From NCBI GenBank assembly GCA_021234155.1, contig JAJEKV010000071.1:4216483-4280482 (forward strand): a DNA stretch of 64,000 bases, written 5' to 3'. Shown piece by piece: positions 46,709-58,200 of the stretch. The notes under the pieces are model-generated. The model saw only the letters and a list, made by a program, of their open reading frames with translations. It had not been told where the DNA came from and ran no database searches. Position numbers and translations under genes: made by a program. Numbering within the stretch: position 1 is the first letter of the stretch; the number at the start of each line of letters is the position of its first letter. Origin of the DNA: Isoetes taiwanensis. Taxonomy: Eukaryota > Streptophyta > Lycopodiopsida > Isoetales > Isoetaceae.

Positions 46709-49700
46709 AATAAAAAACAAAAAAAAGGTTGGTCGTGGGAAATCAGCAGAGTCCACCCGGGGCAAAAACGCACGACATGGACATTTCAAGGGATGAGCTC
46801 CTATAGAGGAATTGCACATTCTTTCATGACTATTGCTATATGCATTATGGCTTGGGCGTGATCATCTTCACTAATCCTAACTAGGCAGTCGCTGATATGA
46901 AGTTGGAAGAAGATTGCTTAGCTGCCACTATAATGAAGCTATATCCTATGCCAGAAAAGCCATCTATGAGATGCCAAACTTGTGTTGAAGTGCCACATGT
47001 GCACGACTTGGTAAAGTGGTCAAATGCTTCGGTGTTAGTTGATAATGTTCTGGTGTCGAGGCTTATAAAGCCTGCGAAAGAGAAGGGCATTGAGGTGGAA
47101 ACCTATGTCATATATGAACGTGGAAGTTGCTAAGGCACCAAAAAGATCATATAAAATGGTGAATTGCACACCAAGAATGCCAGCTATGCCAAGCAAAGTA
47201 GAAAGAAAGATCATTGTAGCTGCCATTCTAGATTTCAGATCCTCACTTTGTTGCATACGATGATGTTGTGCTAACTTCTTGACAAGTGAGATCATGCGCA
47301 TGCGAATATTCTATTGGAATATGAGCATTGCTGACAGGACCGCATTTGCTTAGAAAATGCTAGATGTTTGCTCAAAAAATGGCCAGGTTTAGAAGCTCAT
47401 GCTAAATAACAAGCAATTGTGCTTCAAAACATGGCATAGAGCCTATCTATACCAATGTCAAGCTTTTATAAGTGGCAAAAAGCCTTTCCTAGCTGGTTAC
47501 AAAGTAGCTGAACATGGTAATATGGGTTAAAAGAAACCAAGGTCGCATATTCTTGTTGGAAATGTTGTGTTGTCTATGTATATAGATGAGAATGCAGAGA
47601 CGATGTCTCATAGGTCGAAAATAACAAGTGATGATTTGTGGGAGAATGTGAAGAGGCTCCCATCTGTCTTAACCAAAAAAGACATTCTTCATGAGGTTGA
47701 TGCCAGTGTGATGGAGATGACAGGCAAGCATGTTTTCCCATCTTCTTTCTTAAGCGAGTGGAAGGAATCCAGAGATTGCAATTGGGAAGAGGATTGCATT
47801 CTCATAATGTAATAGCTGTATCGTATTAAAAGAGAGAATGGCTAAGACAAGAGATCCAAGGGAGATGAGAGAATTGCAAATCGAAATCAAGGCACACATA
47901 GGAGCTTTTACTAGTTGTGGAGAGCTTTATCAACATCATGTTTGCGATCATGCCCTAACATTCAAACATGATAAGATGGACTAGGACAAAACCATAGAAC
48001 CTTGATTAGAGAAGTTAGAAAAATTAGTATGGAGTGGAGAATGCTTAAATAGTTAGTATGACTGGTGCATTGATGCATGGCCATGGCATAGGGGCCTTGG
48101 GGCACTTTTTGCTCAACCTATGGAAGGATAATTCTGATTTCCACGTTGGTTCCTTAAATCACACATTAAAAACCCTGGAAGATGCTTAAGAAGAAAGCTG
48201 GGGCCATGAGGCAAAATGCCCTGATTGTGCATGGGGAGCCACAATAACTCGGATGCATTGAAGACTAAGAAGATCAATGGCACTGGACATGATTTCCTGG
48301 CTCCAATCAAACGTCCAGTTCAGCCAAAACAGCTACCTAGGAGGCTCTATCTGCAACTAGACAATTGCTATGGTCAGAACAAGAATAGATATCTCTTCTC
48401 TTATCTTTCCTATCTTGTTTGGTTAGGTGTTTTTGATCAGATACAACTTGGAGTCATGATGTTCGGTCACACCCATGATGACATTGATGCACATTTTGGT
48501 AATTACTCCACGATGCAGGTCAAATGCACTAACTATTCCCAACTAATGCAGCTATTTCAAGCCAGTGCCATATTTAGTTACTGAGGTTTCTGACTTGAAG
48601 TCATTTGTCAAATACGTTTCAAGCAACTTGATTGGTCACCTGGAGCTCTTACTATTCAAATTGTGCATAGAAGATGGACGACCACTAATGTATTACAAGA
48701 TGAGGTCAGGTCATCTGGAATGGTTGCATGGTAAGAGTATACGAATGTGAAAAACAGATCCAAATGATTTGCCATCAATACTAGTTGGATCACCTAAGGC
48801 CATAAAGCCATATAGAAGCCTGAAGGATATAGGTGCTTTGCGATCGTCCATTGCAAAGTACATGATGCATTGGGCAAATATCTCTCGGGCCAATATGAAT
48901 TCGTAGTCCAGTGCCTACATGGATGAGGTTTGTTGACTATTGGTCGAATCTGGTGCATGTACTTGGAGAGGTTTCCTCTAACAGCAGGGAGATTAAAGAC
49001 TTCTGACCTCTCATGAGACAAGCCATGCTTGTTGAGCCTGAATCCATATTGCTTGATGAGTACACCGCACCTACAAAGGATAAACCATGCAACCCAGTTG
49101 AAATATTCGATATATACCAAGATGTAAAAAAGGTATGTTCTTGCTGATCAAGCTGGCAGATGCTTGTCCTACATGGGTAGCCTGTGCAGAAGAGGACCCT
49201 ATACAACAAGATCCTACTCTTTCCCATTATGAAGAGGTGCTTCTGTGTTGATAGGAGCATCTAGCAAGGAAAGGTACGGCTTACGCTCAACAATATCGGG
49301 ATTGCTGGCATAAAAAATGGAGGTCGAATCCTAATGACAGACCATATTACCAGCATCTCAAAACCATAGACTATGGTTGGTCTGTTAAGAACATGCCATT
49401 GATAATAATGATCTCTATGAGTATAGGTATCCAGCTACAGGAGTTATTGGCTAAAGAGGCAACATAAGGTGGCAAAGACACTTGAGCTTAAGAACTATTA
49501 AAGCACACTCGAACTTAAGGAGGTTAGCTTAGCTCAAAATTCTCAAAATTATGTTATTCTTTCCAATTTATGAAATTTTACATTTCAACGAACATTCTCC
49601 ACAGTCGCAGAGGATGCCTGCCATGGGCCATGGTACATGTTGTAGCCTAGCTTCTAAACTGTTATATAGATGCAACCAACAAACATAAAACAAGATGCTA

Positions 49701-49786
49701 GTATGCGAAGGTTGTCTTTGGGGCACATGGTATGTGGGGAGACTTTTACTTTGCGGCCCTCCCCCCTGTCCCGGTGAAGGCGACGG

Positions 49787-49832
49787 CCTGCACCAGGTTC
49801 TTTTGTCGCGTGCACCAGGTTCTTCTGTCGCG
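49787..49832. repeat. 22-bp tandem duplication in Merlin 5' region
   Basis: TGCACCAGGTTCTTxTGTCG is present twice in succession. It could be a subterminal transposase-binding site. Confidence 0.7.
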
Positions 49833-49984
49833 ACATGGTTAATAAGACAAATACAAACACGGGAAGCACGCCGGGTCGTTATTTTTGAACAAAAAACCAC
49901 CAACAACCCACTCAACCCCAACAACCCCAACTCCTCCCTTCTCTTATTATAAATCCTGAGACTTGAACGTAAAAAAGACTTGCA

Positions 49985-50911
49985 ATGGATCCTGAGTGGA
50001 ATTGGGAATGGACAGATGGGGAGGTGGGTGTGCTCACAATTCGGCAGCTGCATGATCTTACAGATAGCACGGAGAAGTGCGTCCAATTTATGATGGACCA
50101 TGGATTGATCCCAAGTGGTAGAGAGTGTGAACATTGTCAGAAGAAGATGAAATTGAGAGGTGCTAGCAATTTAAGAGATGGTGTCAAATGGAAGTGTGGA
50201 AAATGCGACACCACTCGAAGCTTGAGATCAGAGAGTTGGTTTGCGAGGAGTCATTTGACTCTGAAGCAAATGATTGACATTATGTATCTCTGGTCCCTCA
50301 AATTGTCAGAGCAAGACACTCAGAGAGAGGTTGGCGTATCATCAAGAACAATTGTTGATTGGTTCAATTTAAATGCGTGATATGCGTTCTAACTTTGGAG
50401 GAAGGGAATAAAAAATTGGTGGTCCGGTGAAGATCGTTGAGATCGATGAGAGCAAGTTCGGAAACATAAATACAATAAGGGTAGGCGGAAGGTCCAGTGG
50501 GTTTTGGGGAATCGAAAAGAGGTAATCGACAATATTTTTTTAGCTTGTGTTCCTACTAGAGATAAGGAGACCCTCACCGATATTATTTACAATAACATAG
50601 AGCCCGCACTATAATCCATAGTGATTGTTGGGCAGCATACGATCTGAGAATGGTTGAGGCGGTTGCACTATAATCATTACACCGCCAACCATTCACGGAA
50701 TTTACGTAAAATCGTCGATGGTACACACACAAATACCATCGAATCAGCGCGGGGCGGTGAAGCGATCTCTCCCGATACGGTACCACCAAAGGTATGTACA
50801 CAAGTTACTTTGCGAGAATACATGTGGAAATTTTGCAAGCATGGCGATGCTTTTCAGCATTATGCAAATCGCGTAACCGCGTTAGATCCATCGGGTTCCG
50901 AACCAGAATGA
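49985..50911 (+). pseudogene. Merlin transposase (ISXO2-like DDE), frameshifted
   Basis: The N-terminal frame (49,985-50,380, 131 aa) carries a zinc-ribbon (CEHC, then CGKC) and SLRSESWFARSHLTLKQMI, the typical ISXO2/IS1595-family start. After a stop come the catalytic residues in several frames: Asp in IVEIDESKFG (50,445), Asp in HSDCWAAYD (50,622) and Glu in HTNTIES (50,741), followed by YMWKFCKHGDAFQHY. All three acidic residues survive, but a stop at 50,378 and frameshifts near 50,459, 50,610 and 50,670-50,740 break the protein. The 5' third is intact. Confidence 0.85.
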
Positions 50912-51621
50912 AAAAATTGTCAATCTTGATGTATTTGATGTCGCGACAATATAACTGTGTTTTTTTAAATCCATTTTGTCTTGTTTCGCCATCGCATTTA
51001 TGCTGTTTTGTCTTATTTACAGCAGCAAAGTAAAGTCGTCGCCTTTGGGGCCGGGGGCATAAAGTAAAAACTAGCCTGGTATGTCTTTGCTTAGTTTTCC
51101 ATGGTTTTTTGTTTTGCTTATGGCTATTCAAGAACTTAAAGCAATTGCTCTCTCAAGAGATGAGCTGCTTTATGACTGCCAAGGTTTATAGTTTGAATGT
51201 GTCGTCTATTTCGCATGTTTGACAATTTAAAGTATATTGCCAAGTGGACGAGAGAACATGATTGGATCATTGACGTGGACAATAAGCCTTGAGTTTTTAA
51301 GGTTTTGATTTGTCTTAACCATGTGACGACCAATCAACTGTCTACAAATAATGTTTTTATATACAAGGGCTCTCAATAAGAAAATTTGCAATAAATGTGG
51401 TTAAGATTTGCAAACATCAAAGAAACATCTAAAATTCCTTTAGAACCTTTTCAAGTACTCCTATCACTCCTCATATCTTCAAACTATTTATTTCATTGGC
51501 TATTGAATGTTTAACTGCACAATGTACGTGGCCAAGGCTATGGCCAAGAATTTTGTTTTGGTGTTCGAAACTGTGCAGTGGGACCCCACTATTAATTTCA
51601 ACAGTTCCTTTCAAGTATAAA

Positions 51622-52471
51622 ATTTCAACAGTTCCTTTCCAACTTGTCAATGATGAATTTGGCATTGAGGAAGGATTAATGACCGCAGTGCATGCTGGCA
51701 TGAATTTTTACATCCTGTGACACTGAGCATAGAAGGAATGGCTAACATGCTTAGGCATATGTTTTCATGTTATTTGACAGTCTTAATGAGTCACAAGTTG
51801 TACAAGACTGGCAGCATGGCACAATCATCGCAGAAATGCAAATTTATGTTGAAAGATCTTGATTAAAGTTAATTGCATTAGGAAGGAGTCAATGGATGGT
51901 AATGACAGATATAAACCGGGTTGCCTCTGTCATGTGAAGATGCGGCAATGCAAATTTCTATGGAGTTTCTATGTGCAAATGTACGGCAATTTCTGTCAAG
52001 AGACAACGAGCTTCTGTGAAGTTGAACATTAGTTGACTCCACCCAAATATATATGGACTACATTGGAGACAACATTAATCTCAATATATCCAGACTTTGA
52101 TAAAGATGTTGAAGCATGCTAGAAGAAATGGAAAACCTTGCTTGGCAGTTAATTCCCACGATAAATTTTCTGGACATGACAGAGCTAAAGAGAGTCAATG
52201 GTATTTTCTAACTGATGATTATCTAGAAAACTGTACAATTATCAAGAAAGCAATTCATGGGGCATTCATTTCATCAAATTGTAAAGAAGAAGACAAATAA
52301 GTGTTACAAAGAAGAGAAAGCTTCTCTTCACGAACTGGAATGCAAAGCAAGATGGAATATTGGAAAAGAGAAATTCTTCATTGTTTGAATTCTGTAGATA
52401 AGTCCTTGTATGACCCCATGGTGTAATTGAAAGCATTATTTTAAGAATGGATAACCACTCTCTCTTGATTG
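51622..52471. other. Stretch between element copies and copia, unrecognised
   Basis: Plus-strand ORF 52,097-52,300 (KMLKHARRNGKPCLAVNSHD, SQWYFLTDDYLEN) looks protein-like but is not recognised. The rest is noncoding. Sequence continues across the copia insertion at 57,710. Confidence 0.3.
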
Positions 52472-52858
52472 TGAAATTAAATATGACGCATATGGCAGAA
52501 AAACAAGAACCTTATACATTCACACATAATTGAATAGATTATGGAATCATATATTCATGTATGAATATGAGAATACATATCTGTCTTGAGACAGTTGCAG
52601 ACTGGAAGGGCTCCCCCGTAATTGTGGAATGCTTGAGTTGAATGTGTTGTGAATATGGGAAATATGACAGTTTATGTAAGCAGGTGAAAGGGCATGAGGA
52701 CATGTCTTTTGGGAAAGGACATGGTTATTGGAAAGGGTATGACTATTGGTCATGGATCAATGAGGTGGATAGGATTATGTGGCTTAGGGGATGACGTGGC
52801 GAAGGTGTGCGTCGAATGAGAGGCAGCGGATAACCTCTCGGAGTCTATTCCGTTAACA
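52472..52858 (-). repeat. 3' LTR of young copia
   Basis: On the plus strand starts TGAAATTAAATATGACGC and ends CGTTAACA. Nearly identical to 57,318-57,704. Confidence 0.95.
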
Positions 52859-52868
52859 CTCCCCCTTA

Positions 52869-53663
52869 GCCGATGCCTGTCGGACTGTCTTTTATGTTGA
52901 GGCTTTGTCTGCATAGAATAAATTTATCTGTTGGTAGAGGTTTTGTAAGAAAATCTGCTACCATGTCTTCAGTGGGGCAATATTGAAGTTGAATCTTCTT
53001 CTCAAGAATCTTTTCTCGTACAAAGTGGTCTTTGGATCTCAATATGTTTTGATCTAGCATTGATTCTTGGTTGTGTTGCCATCTTGATGCAACTTTGTGC
53101 TATCGGGTCTTGATTAACACCGGTCCTTGTGAAGGTATCATGATGTCTTCAAGTAATCGTAGAGCCATATAGCTTCTTTTGTTGCTTGGCAAATAGCTAT
53201 ATATTCTTCAAAGACTTGATAAGGAAATTGTAGGTTGCTTTTTACTACACCAGGAGATGGTGCTTTTTCCAAGTTGAAAACAATATCCAGTTGTGGACTT
53301 GCGAATTTCAACATCACTTGCATAAGAAGCATCACTATATCCTGTGAGTATGAGCGAACCTCCTTGTAATGTAAGTCCAAAGTTAGGGGTTCCAGAAAGA
53401 TAGCGAAGAATTCTCTTCACTGCAGCCCAGTGCATAGGTCCTGGATTACTCAAGAATTGACTTACAAAACTGACTGCGTGAGCAATGTCAGGTCTTGTAC
53501 ATATAGCAGCATACATGAGACTGCCTACTGCACTTGCATAGGGTGTATTCTTCATGATCTCTTCTTCTTGAGGGTTTTGAGGACACATATCTTTGGACAA
53601 TTTTATATTCATATCCATTGGAGTACTTATTGGCTTACTCTTATCCATCTCAAATTTCTTCAA
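52869..53663 (-). pseudogene. copia RNase H and pol C-terminus
   Basis: 53,663-53,208 carries SAVGSLMYAAICTRPDIAHA, MHWAAVKRILRYLSGTPN, YSDASYASD and ISWCSKKQPTISLSS. The end is at 53,060-52,866 (KILEKKIQLQYCPTEDMVAD, FLTKPLP). Frame breaks separate these at about 53,060-53,210, in the middle of RNase H. Confidence 0.85.
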
Positions 53664-53717
53664 GAGGTCTTCAATATATTTTTGTTGACTGAGATGAATT
53701 GTCTTCTTTTTTCGATT

Positions 53718-54818
53718 TCATAGGACTTGGATTCCTAAGCAGTAAGCAATTTCACCATAATCAGTCATTTGAAATTCTTTCGCAAGTATTTGTTTACACT
53801 CGCTCAGAAAATTCAAGTTGTTGCTTATTAATATGGCATCATCCACATACAGAGCTAGGAGCAAAATATGACAGTTTCTCTTCTTGATATAGATATTACT
53901 GTCTGCTCCCCCTTGCTCATAGCTATGTGACTTGAGAAAGGTGTCAATCCGTTGATACCATGCTCGTGGAGACTGCTTGAGGCCATATAAAGACTTATGT
54001 AACTTGCATACCAAAGTCTCTTGTCCAGGTTGAACATAACCTTCGGGTTGTTTCATGAAGATATCTTCTTCCAAGTTACCATTGAGAAATGCAGTCTTAA
54101 CATCCAATTGATGGATGTGCATATCTTGAGCAGCAGCAAGTGTGAGGAGAGTTCTGATGGATGTCATTTTGACAACAGGAGAGAAGGTATCAAGGTAATC
54201 GATCCCTTCAATTTGAGAATATCCTTTTGCTACTAATCTTGCTTTATAACGATCAATAGATCCATCAGGTTTGTATTTGCGTTTAAAGAGCCACTTACAA
54301 CCAATTGCCTTACGCCCTGGTGGGAGTGGTTGCAAGGTCCATGTTTGATTCTTCATGAGAGAGTCATATTCAGAAGTCATAGCATCATGCCATTCTTTGG
54401 AATTTGGATCTGATAAAGCATCTTTAAGAGTCAATGGATCACCAACTATGGGCATAGCAAAATGCTTCTTTAGTGTTTGCATGGAAGACTCTAAAGCCTT
54501 CAAAGATGGAGTACGTTTTCGACCATATCGACTTGTACTTGGGGATGCCACTAGAGGAAGTGGGCTTTCCATAAATTGTTGCACATGATCAGGGGCTTCG
54601 TCACTCGAGGTGATCGGTTGGTCATCTTGAACATCTTCATCTTGCATAATGTCAGGAGCAAGATCTTCAATATTTGTAGTTGCTGGGGCTTCCTCTTGAA
54701 CTATAGCAGGAGCTTGTTGCTCTTCTTGAAGGATTGGAGGATTGAGTGGCATGTTATCATCCTGAGTGAGAGGAGATATTGGAGGATAGAGGACTTGCCA
54801 AGGGCCTTGGTATACCAA
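53718..54818 (-). CDS. copia reverse transcriptase (open 366-aa frame)
   Basis: The longest open frame in the element. A Glu/Pro-rich linker (DLAPDIMQDED) is followed by RT: WHDAMTSEYDSLMKNQTW, KARLVAKGYSQIEGIDYLDT, HQLDVKTAFLNGNLEEDIFM, SLYGLKQSPRAWY and the catalytic box L-Y-V-D-D-A (intact). It stops just after YCLGIQ, where RNase H should begin in phase; a frameshift lies near 53,700. The intact YVDD shows recent function. Confidence 0.9.
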   Translation of the reverse strand: MVYQGPWQVLYPPISPLTQDDNMPLNPPILQEEQQAPAIVQEEAPATTNIEDLAPDIMQDEDVQDDQPITSSDEAPDHVQQFMESPLPLVASPSTSRYGRKRTPSLKALESSMQTLKKHFAMPIVGDPLTLKDALSDPNSKEWHDAMTSEYDSLMKNQTWTLQPLPPGRKAIGCKWLFKRKYKPDGSIDRYKARLVAKGYSQIEGIDYLDTFSPVVKMTSIRTLLTLAAAQDMHIHQLDVKTAFLNGNLEEDIFMKQPEGYVQPGQETLVCKLHKSLYGLKQSPRAWYQRIDTFLKSHSYEQGGADSNIYIKKRNCHILLLALYVDDAILISNNLNFLSECKQILAKEFQMTDYGEIAYCLGIQVL

Positions 54819-55722
54819 GATGTAGGAGATACATCTTTCAGGTTCCAGAAGGTATCTTCAACAAATGTAACATCTCGAGAGATGAAAACCTTCTTGGTTA
54901 GGGGGTTGTACATACGATATGCCTTTGCAGACATACTGTAGCCAACAAAGATACACTTGATACTATGGTCCTCCCATTTTCTTCGTTTTTGTTTAGGTAC
55001 ATGCACATATCCAATACAACCAAACACTTTTAGATGGGATAATGTTGGTTGCTTACCAATCCAAGCTTCATATGGAGTTTGATCTTGCAATGCTTGTGTG
55101 GGCAATCGATTTTGAATATAGGTAGCTGTTGCTAGAGCTTCAGCCCAAAAATAATGAGGAAGTTGACTCAAATGCAACATACTTCGTGCACTTTCAGCAA
55201 GAGTGCGATTCTTTCTCTCGGCTACACCATTTTGTTGAGGAGAGTATGGGGTCATCAAATTTTGTCAATTCCATGTTGTGCCTAAACTTGTGAATGCTTT
55301 GGAGATATATTCACCACCATTGTCAGATCTGAGACATTTGATGGTTCTTCCAAGTTGGTTCTCAGCTAGAGCTTTGTATTCTTTAAAAGCTTCTAAAGCT
55401 GCAGATTTCTTTTTAAGAAAATACAGTTAGTTGGTGTATCTAGAATAATCATCAATAAATGTGATGAAATATTTACGACCATTATCGAAAGTATTTGGAC
55501 TCACCAATGTCGGTGTGTACCAAGTCAAGTGGATGCTCGGCTCTTGAATGACCTGACCTTGGGAAAAGGTAACCGATGATGCTTGCCAATTAAACATGCT
55601 TCACATCTTGGCAACTTTGTATTTGGCTGAATATTGAAATCTCGAACCATCTTCTTGGAGTGGAGTTGCTTCAAGGCATGCATCCGGCATGTCCCAATCG
55701 TAAAAGTGCCATTGATAAACAT
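54701..55722 (-). pseudogene. copia integrase region
   Basis: GAG-pre-integrase (55,722-55,525, CEACLIGKHHRLPFPK) and C-terminal integrase (55,258-54,701, TPYSPQQNGVAERKNRT, YNPLTKKVFISRDVTF) are clear. Between 55,525 and 55,258 the core is only readable with several frameshifts (HTDIG, then DNG-type residues not cleanly seen). PYSPQQNGVAERKN contains the third catalytic Glu. Confidence 0.8.
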
Positions 55723-56173
55723 TGTTGGGAGTGGTGGTCCATTGCAGAGTGTTGAGGCACATTAGAAAGCGGGGAATCTATAGAGACTTCCTTGGCGTGC
55801 GCTTTGAGCAAGTTTCGTCCATGAGAATCTTGAAGTTGGCACTCATTGATGCCAAATTGGACTTTTAAGCCAACATCATAAATCTTGCTAAGCGAGAGCA
55901 AGTTCTTGGTCAAGCGGGGTACATGTAATACATCATGTATTGTTTTGATCGATCCATCGAGGCGGTTGTAACGAAACTTTGCCTTGTCCTTCGATCTTTG
56001 AGGGGACTATCATCTCCTAAGACGATGCGCCTGTGTGGCACCTTTTGATATGTGATGAAAGAATCACGTTGTGGAGTCATATGGGCACATCATTTGAATC
56101 TAAAACCAGCCACTAGAATGGTTAGTCACGAGAAGAACATGAAACTTGTGAGACACATAACCTTTCTTGATGA
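55671..56173 (-). pseudogene. copia protease remnant
   Basis: 55,913-55,671 reads TKNLLSLSKIYDVGLKVQF, the post-protease region. The active-site region near 56,095 reads L-D-S-N-D where the family has D-S-G, with a stop shortly after. Protease is therefore inactive. Confidence 0.7.
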
Positions 56174-57050
56174 TCATTGATGATCCGCGTTTGCCTTGTT
56201 ACGCTCTTTTGCAAGTCGAGTGTGACAATCTTTGGCATAATGGTTTGGTTTGCCACAATAATTGCATATTAATTTGCGATTCATGGGCTTCTTGTTGAAA
56301 CCTTTGCTTGTATCATCCTTGTTGAAGGATTGTTGATTGAAGGACGAACCGGATCGTGAATTGGGTTGAAACTTGGGTTTGCCTCCAGAGTTTGACCGCT
56401 TGTTGCTTGAGTATAAAGCAACAACCCCATCACTAGAAGTGTTCAAGGACTTTCTTCTAGTTTCTTCTTGAAGAAGCATGGCTATGGTGGATTGCAGTGA
56501 CATGATATTGGCTGCTGCTGATCTGGCGCCTCCCATTGCTTGAGCGCCTATAGATTGTATGAAAGTATCATAGGAAGGAGGCAAACTTCCTAGAAGAGTC
56601 ATCACTGCATCAGAATCTTGAATTGGAGAGCCAACTGCGGCGAGTTGCTCCAAAAGTGTCTTGAATTCATTGATGAATTCGGCCATGCTTTGATTTTCCA
56701 CCATTTGGAGAGATTTATAAAATCGTTTTCTTAGAAAAAGTTTGGTGCATGCATCTTGAGGTTCATACATACCAACTAGATGTTCCCAAGCTTCTTTGGA
56801 CGTTTTGGCGCTGCTGACATGAGTCACCACATTGTCCTTCAGATTGAGTATGATAGCAGCGAGTGCTCTACCATCTCGGGCCTCCCATTTGGCCTTCTCT
56901 TCTTGGCCAGTTGGTCGCGCTTCAGAACCATCAACCATCTTCCATAAATCTTTTTCTAGAAGTAGCATCTTCATTTTAAGTTTCGATGATGGAAAACCCG
57001 GCGCCAAATCAAATCTCTCTATGAGGCGATGTGTCACCGGTTAAAGTAGC
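56174..57050 (-). CDS. copia Gag (UBN2 family)
   Basis: An open 287-codon frame. UBN2-type core: GRALAAIILNLKDNVVTHVS, KEAWEHLVGMYEPQDACTKL, MAEFINEFKTLLEQLAAVG and LLGSLPPSYDTFIQSI; then a Ser/Gln/Asn linker and a CCHC knuckle C-N-Y-C-G-K-P-N-H-Y-A-K-D-C. The start is uncertain: the frame has no ATG before RLIERF, and the nearest upstream ATG (57,053, MVATLTGD) is in another phase, so a small indel near 57,030 broke the start. Confidence 0.85.
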
Positions 57051-57305
57051 AACCATGATTATGATTTGATTATAAAAAAATCAATCAAGGGGGGTAAAAA
57101 ATTTCAGAGAATTTCTGTCAGCCTCAAAAATGCGCTTCTTCTGCGGAAAACGCCATTTCTTCGTGCTGCTAATCTCTGATTTACTTTGAATATTGCCTTA
57201 GTATTCTTGATTCTCTTCGCCGCGATGCGATTCGCTTATTGATCTAGAAATAGCATCATTTGGATTCTTGATTTCTTGGCCATTGCTTGGATCGTGAGAA
57301 ACCAA

Positions 57306-57317
57306 GCTCTGATACCA
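57306..57317 (-). promoter_or_regulatory. Primer-binding site of young copia
   Basis: Minus-strand TGGTATCAGAGC directly after the 5' LTR, complementary to initiator-Met tRNA. Confidence 0.9.
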
Positions 57318-57704
57318 TGAAATTAAATATGACGCATATGGCAGAAAAACAAGAACCTTATACATTCACACATAATTGAATAGATTATGGAATCATATAT
57401 TCATGTATGAATATGAGAATACATATCTGTCTTGAGACAGTTGCAGACTGGAAGGGCTCCCCCGTAATTGTGGAATGCTTGAGTTGAATGTGTTGTGAAT
57501 ATGGGAAATATGACAGTTTATGTAAGCAGGTGAAAGGGCATGAGGACATGTCTTTTGGGAAAGGACATGGTTATTGGAAAGGGTATGACTATTGGTCATG
57601 GATCAATGAGGTGGATAGGATTATGTGGCTTAGGGGATGACGTGGCGAAGGTGTGCGTCGAATGAGAGGCAGCGGATAACCTCTCGGAGTCTATTCCATT
57701 AACA
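57318..57704 (-). repeat. 5' LTR of young copia
   Basis: Appears identical to the 3' LTR except for one base (ATTCCA here, ATTCCG in the other). On the minus strand starts TGTTAATGG. Confidence 0.95.
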
Positions 57705-57709
57705 GATTG

Positions 57710-58067
57710 GGGATAGCCTCGGGCAGCAAGCAGGTTTGTACGTTTATTGTTAAGATAGATTACCATCTACAGAAATCCTTTTTGCTTCTGCTTTCTCGTG
57801 GAACACTATTGTGGGGCTCTTTTGTTACCATGTTGATCTTCGAGCATAATAACGAGGTTGCTCTTGATGAAGGTCAATATTTGTATAGATGCAGCAGTCC
57901 TGATAATGCAATATATTGATATAATGAGATCTCAAGGATTGATATCAAGTATCTAAACACAGATGGAAATTTGGGAACTGATTATTATCATGAAGTTGTT
58001 ATCCTTCCAAAGCCAGAGGATTTGATTGGTGGCTTTTGGAAATTTCTTTTACCCTCGAATAAAATAA
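57710..58067 (+). other. Unrecognised ORF-like stretch beyond the copia
   Basis: The plus strand reads FEHNNEVALDEGQYLYRCSS and, after a stop, LNTDGNLGTDYYHEVVILPK and GGFWKFLLPSN in one frame. Protein-like but unrecognised; the copia lies upstream of it. Confidence 0.3.
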
Positions 58068-58171
58068 CCTAATTAGAAATGCTCTTATCTTGTAGTTTAG
58101 GTACGAGACTTGGGTTTTGCCTAATTAGAAATGCTCTTATCTTGTAGTTTAGGTACGAGACTTGGGTTTTT
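58068..58171. repeat. 52-bp tandem duplication
   Basis: CCTAATTAGAAATGCTCTTA begins units at 58,068 and 58,120, nearly identical (one extra T at the end of unit 2). Confidence 0.95.
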
Positions 58172-58200
58172 GCCTAATTGGGTTTTGAGCCAGAGTGTAC

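Larger units (their letters stand above)
49736..51076 (+). mobile_element. Merlin-type DNA transposon (ISXO2-like), 1,341 bp
   Basis: Flanked by the 8-bp direct repeat TGGTATGT (49,728-49,735 and 51,077-51,084). Imperfect TIRs: GGGGAGACTTTTACTTTG on the left, and GGCTAGTTTTTACTTT read inward from the right. It interrupts the DUF7869-like copy 1; the matching site in copy 2 near 63,179 has a single copy of the target (TTGTATGT). Eight to nine-bp duplications and an ISXO2-like DDE transposase are the hallmarks of Merlin. Confidence 0.85.
46709..51621 (+). pseudogene. DUF7869-like transposase element, copy 1 (split by Merlin)
   Basis: Matches copy 2 (60,201-63,718) closely end to end, except for the Merlin insertion at 49,736-51,076. 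Protein pieces: KLEEDCLAATIMKLYPMPEK at 46,897; FKTWHRAY region at 47,420; DENAETMSHRSKITSDD at 47,585; a Cys/His segment (CGELYQHH) near 47,920; LQLDNCYGQNKNRYLFSYLS with GHTHDDID at 48,350-48,490; then FKLCIEDGRPLMYYK. Frameshifts and stops occur throughout. The D-N-C-x-x-Q-N-K-N-R and GHTHxDID motifs are typical of DUF7869 proteins. Confidence 0.65.
52472..57704 (-). mobile_element. Young Ty1/copia retrotransposon, full length, minus strand
   Basis: Two 387-bp LTRs (52,472-52,858 and 57,318-57,704) appear to differ at one base (G/A near 52,852/57,698). The 5-bp target duplication GATTG lies at 52,467-52,471 and 57,705-57,709. The primer site TGGTATCAGAGC (minus strand, 57,317-57,306) follows the 5' LTR, and a TAAGGGGGAG tract precedes the 3' LTR at 52,859-52,868. 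Gag, protease, integrase, RT and RNase H are all recognisable in order, so the element is complete in layout, but coding is broken in several places. Confidence 0.95.
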
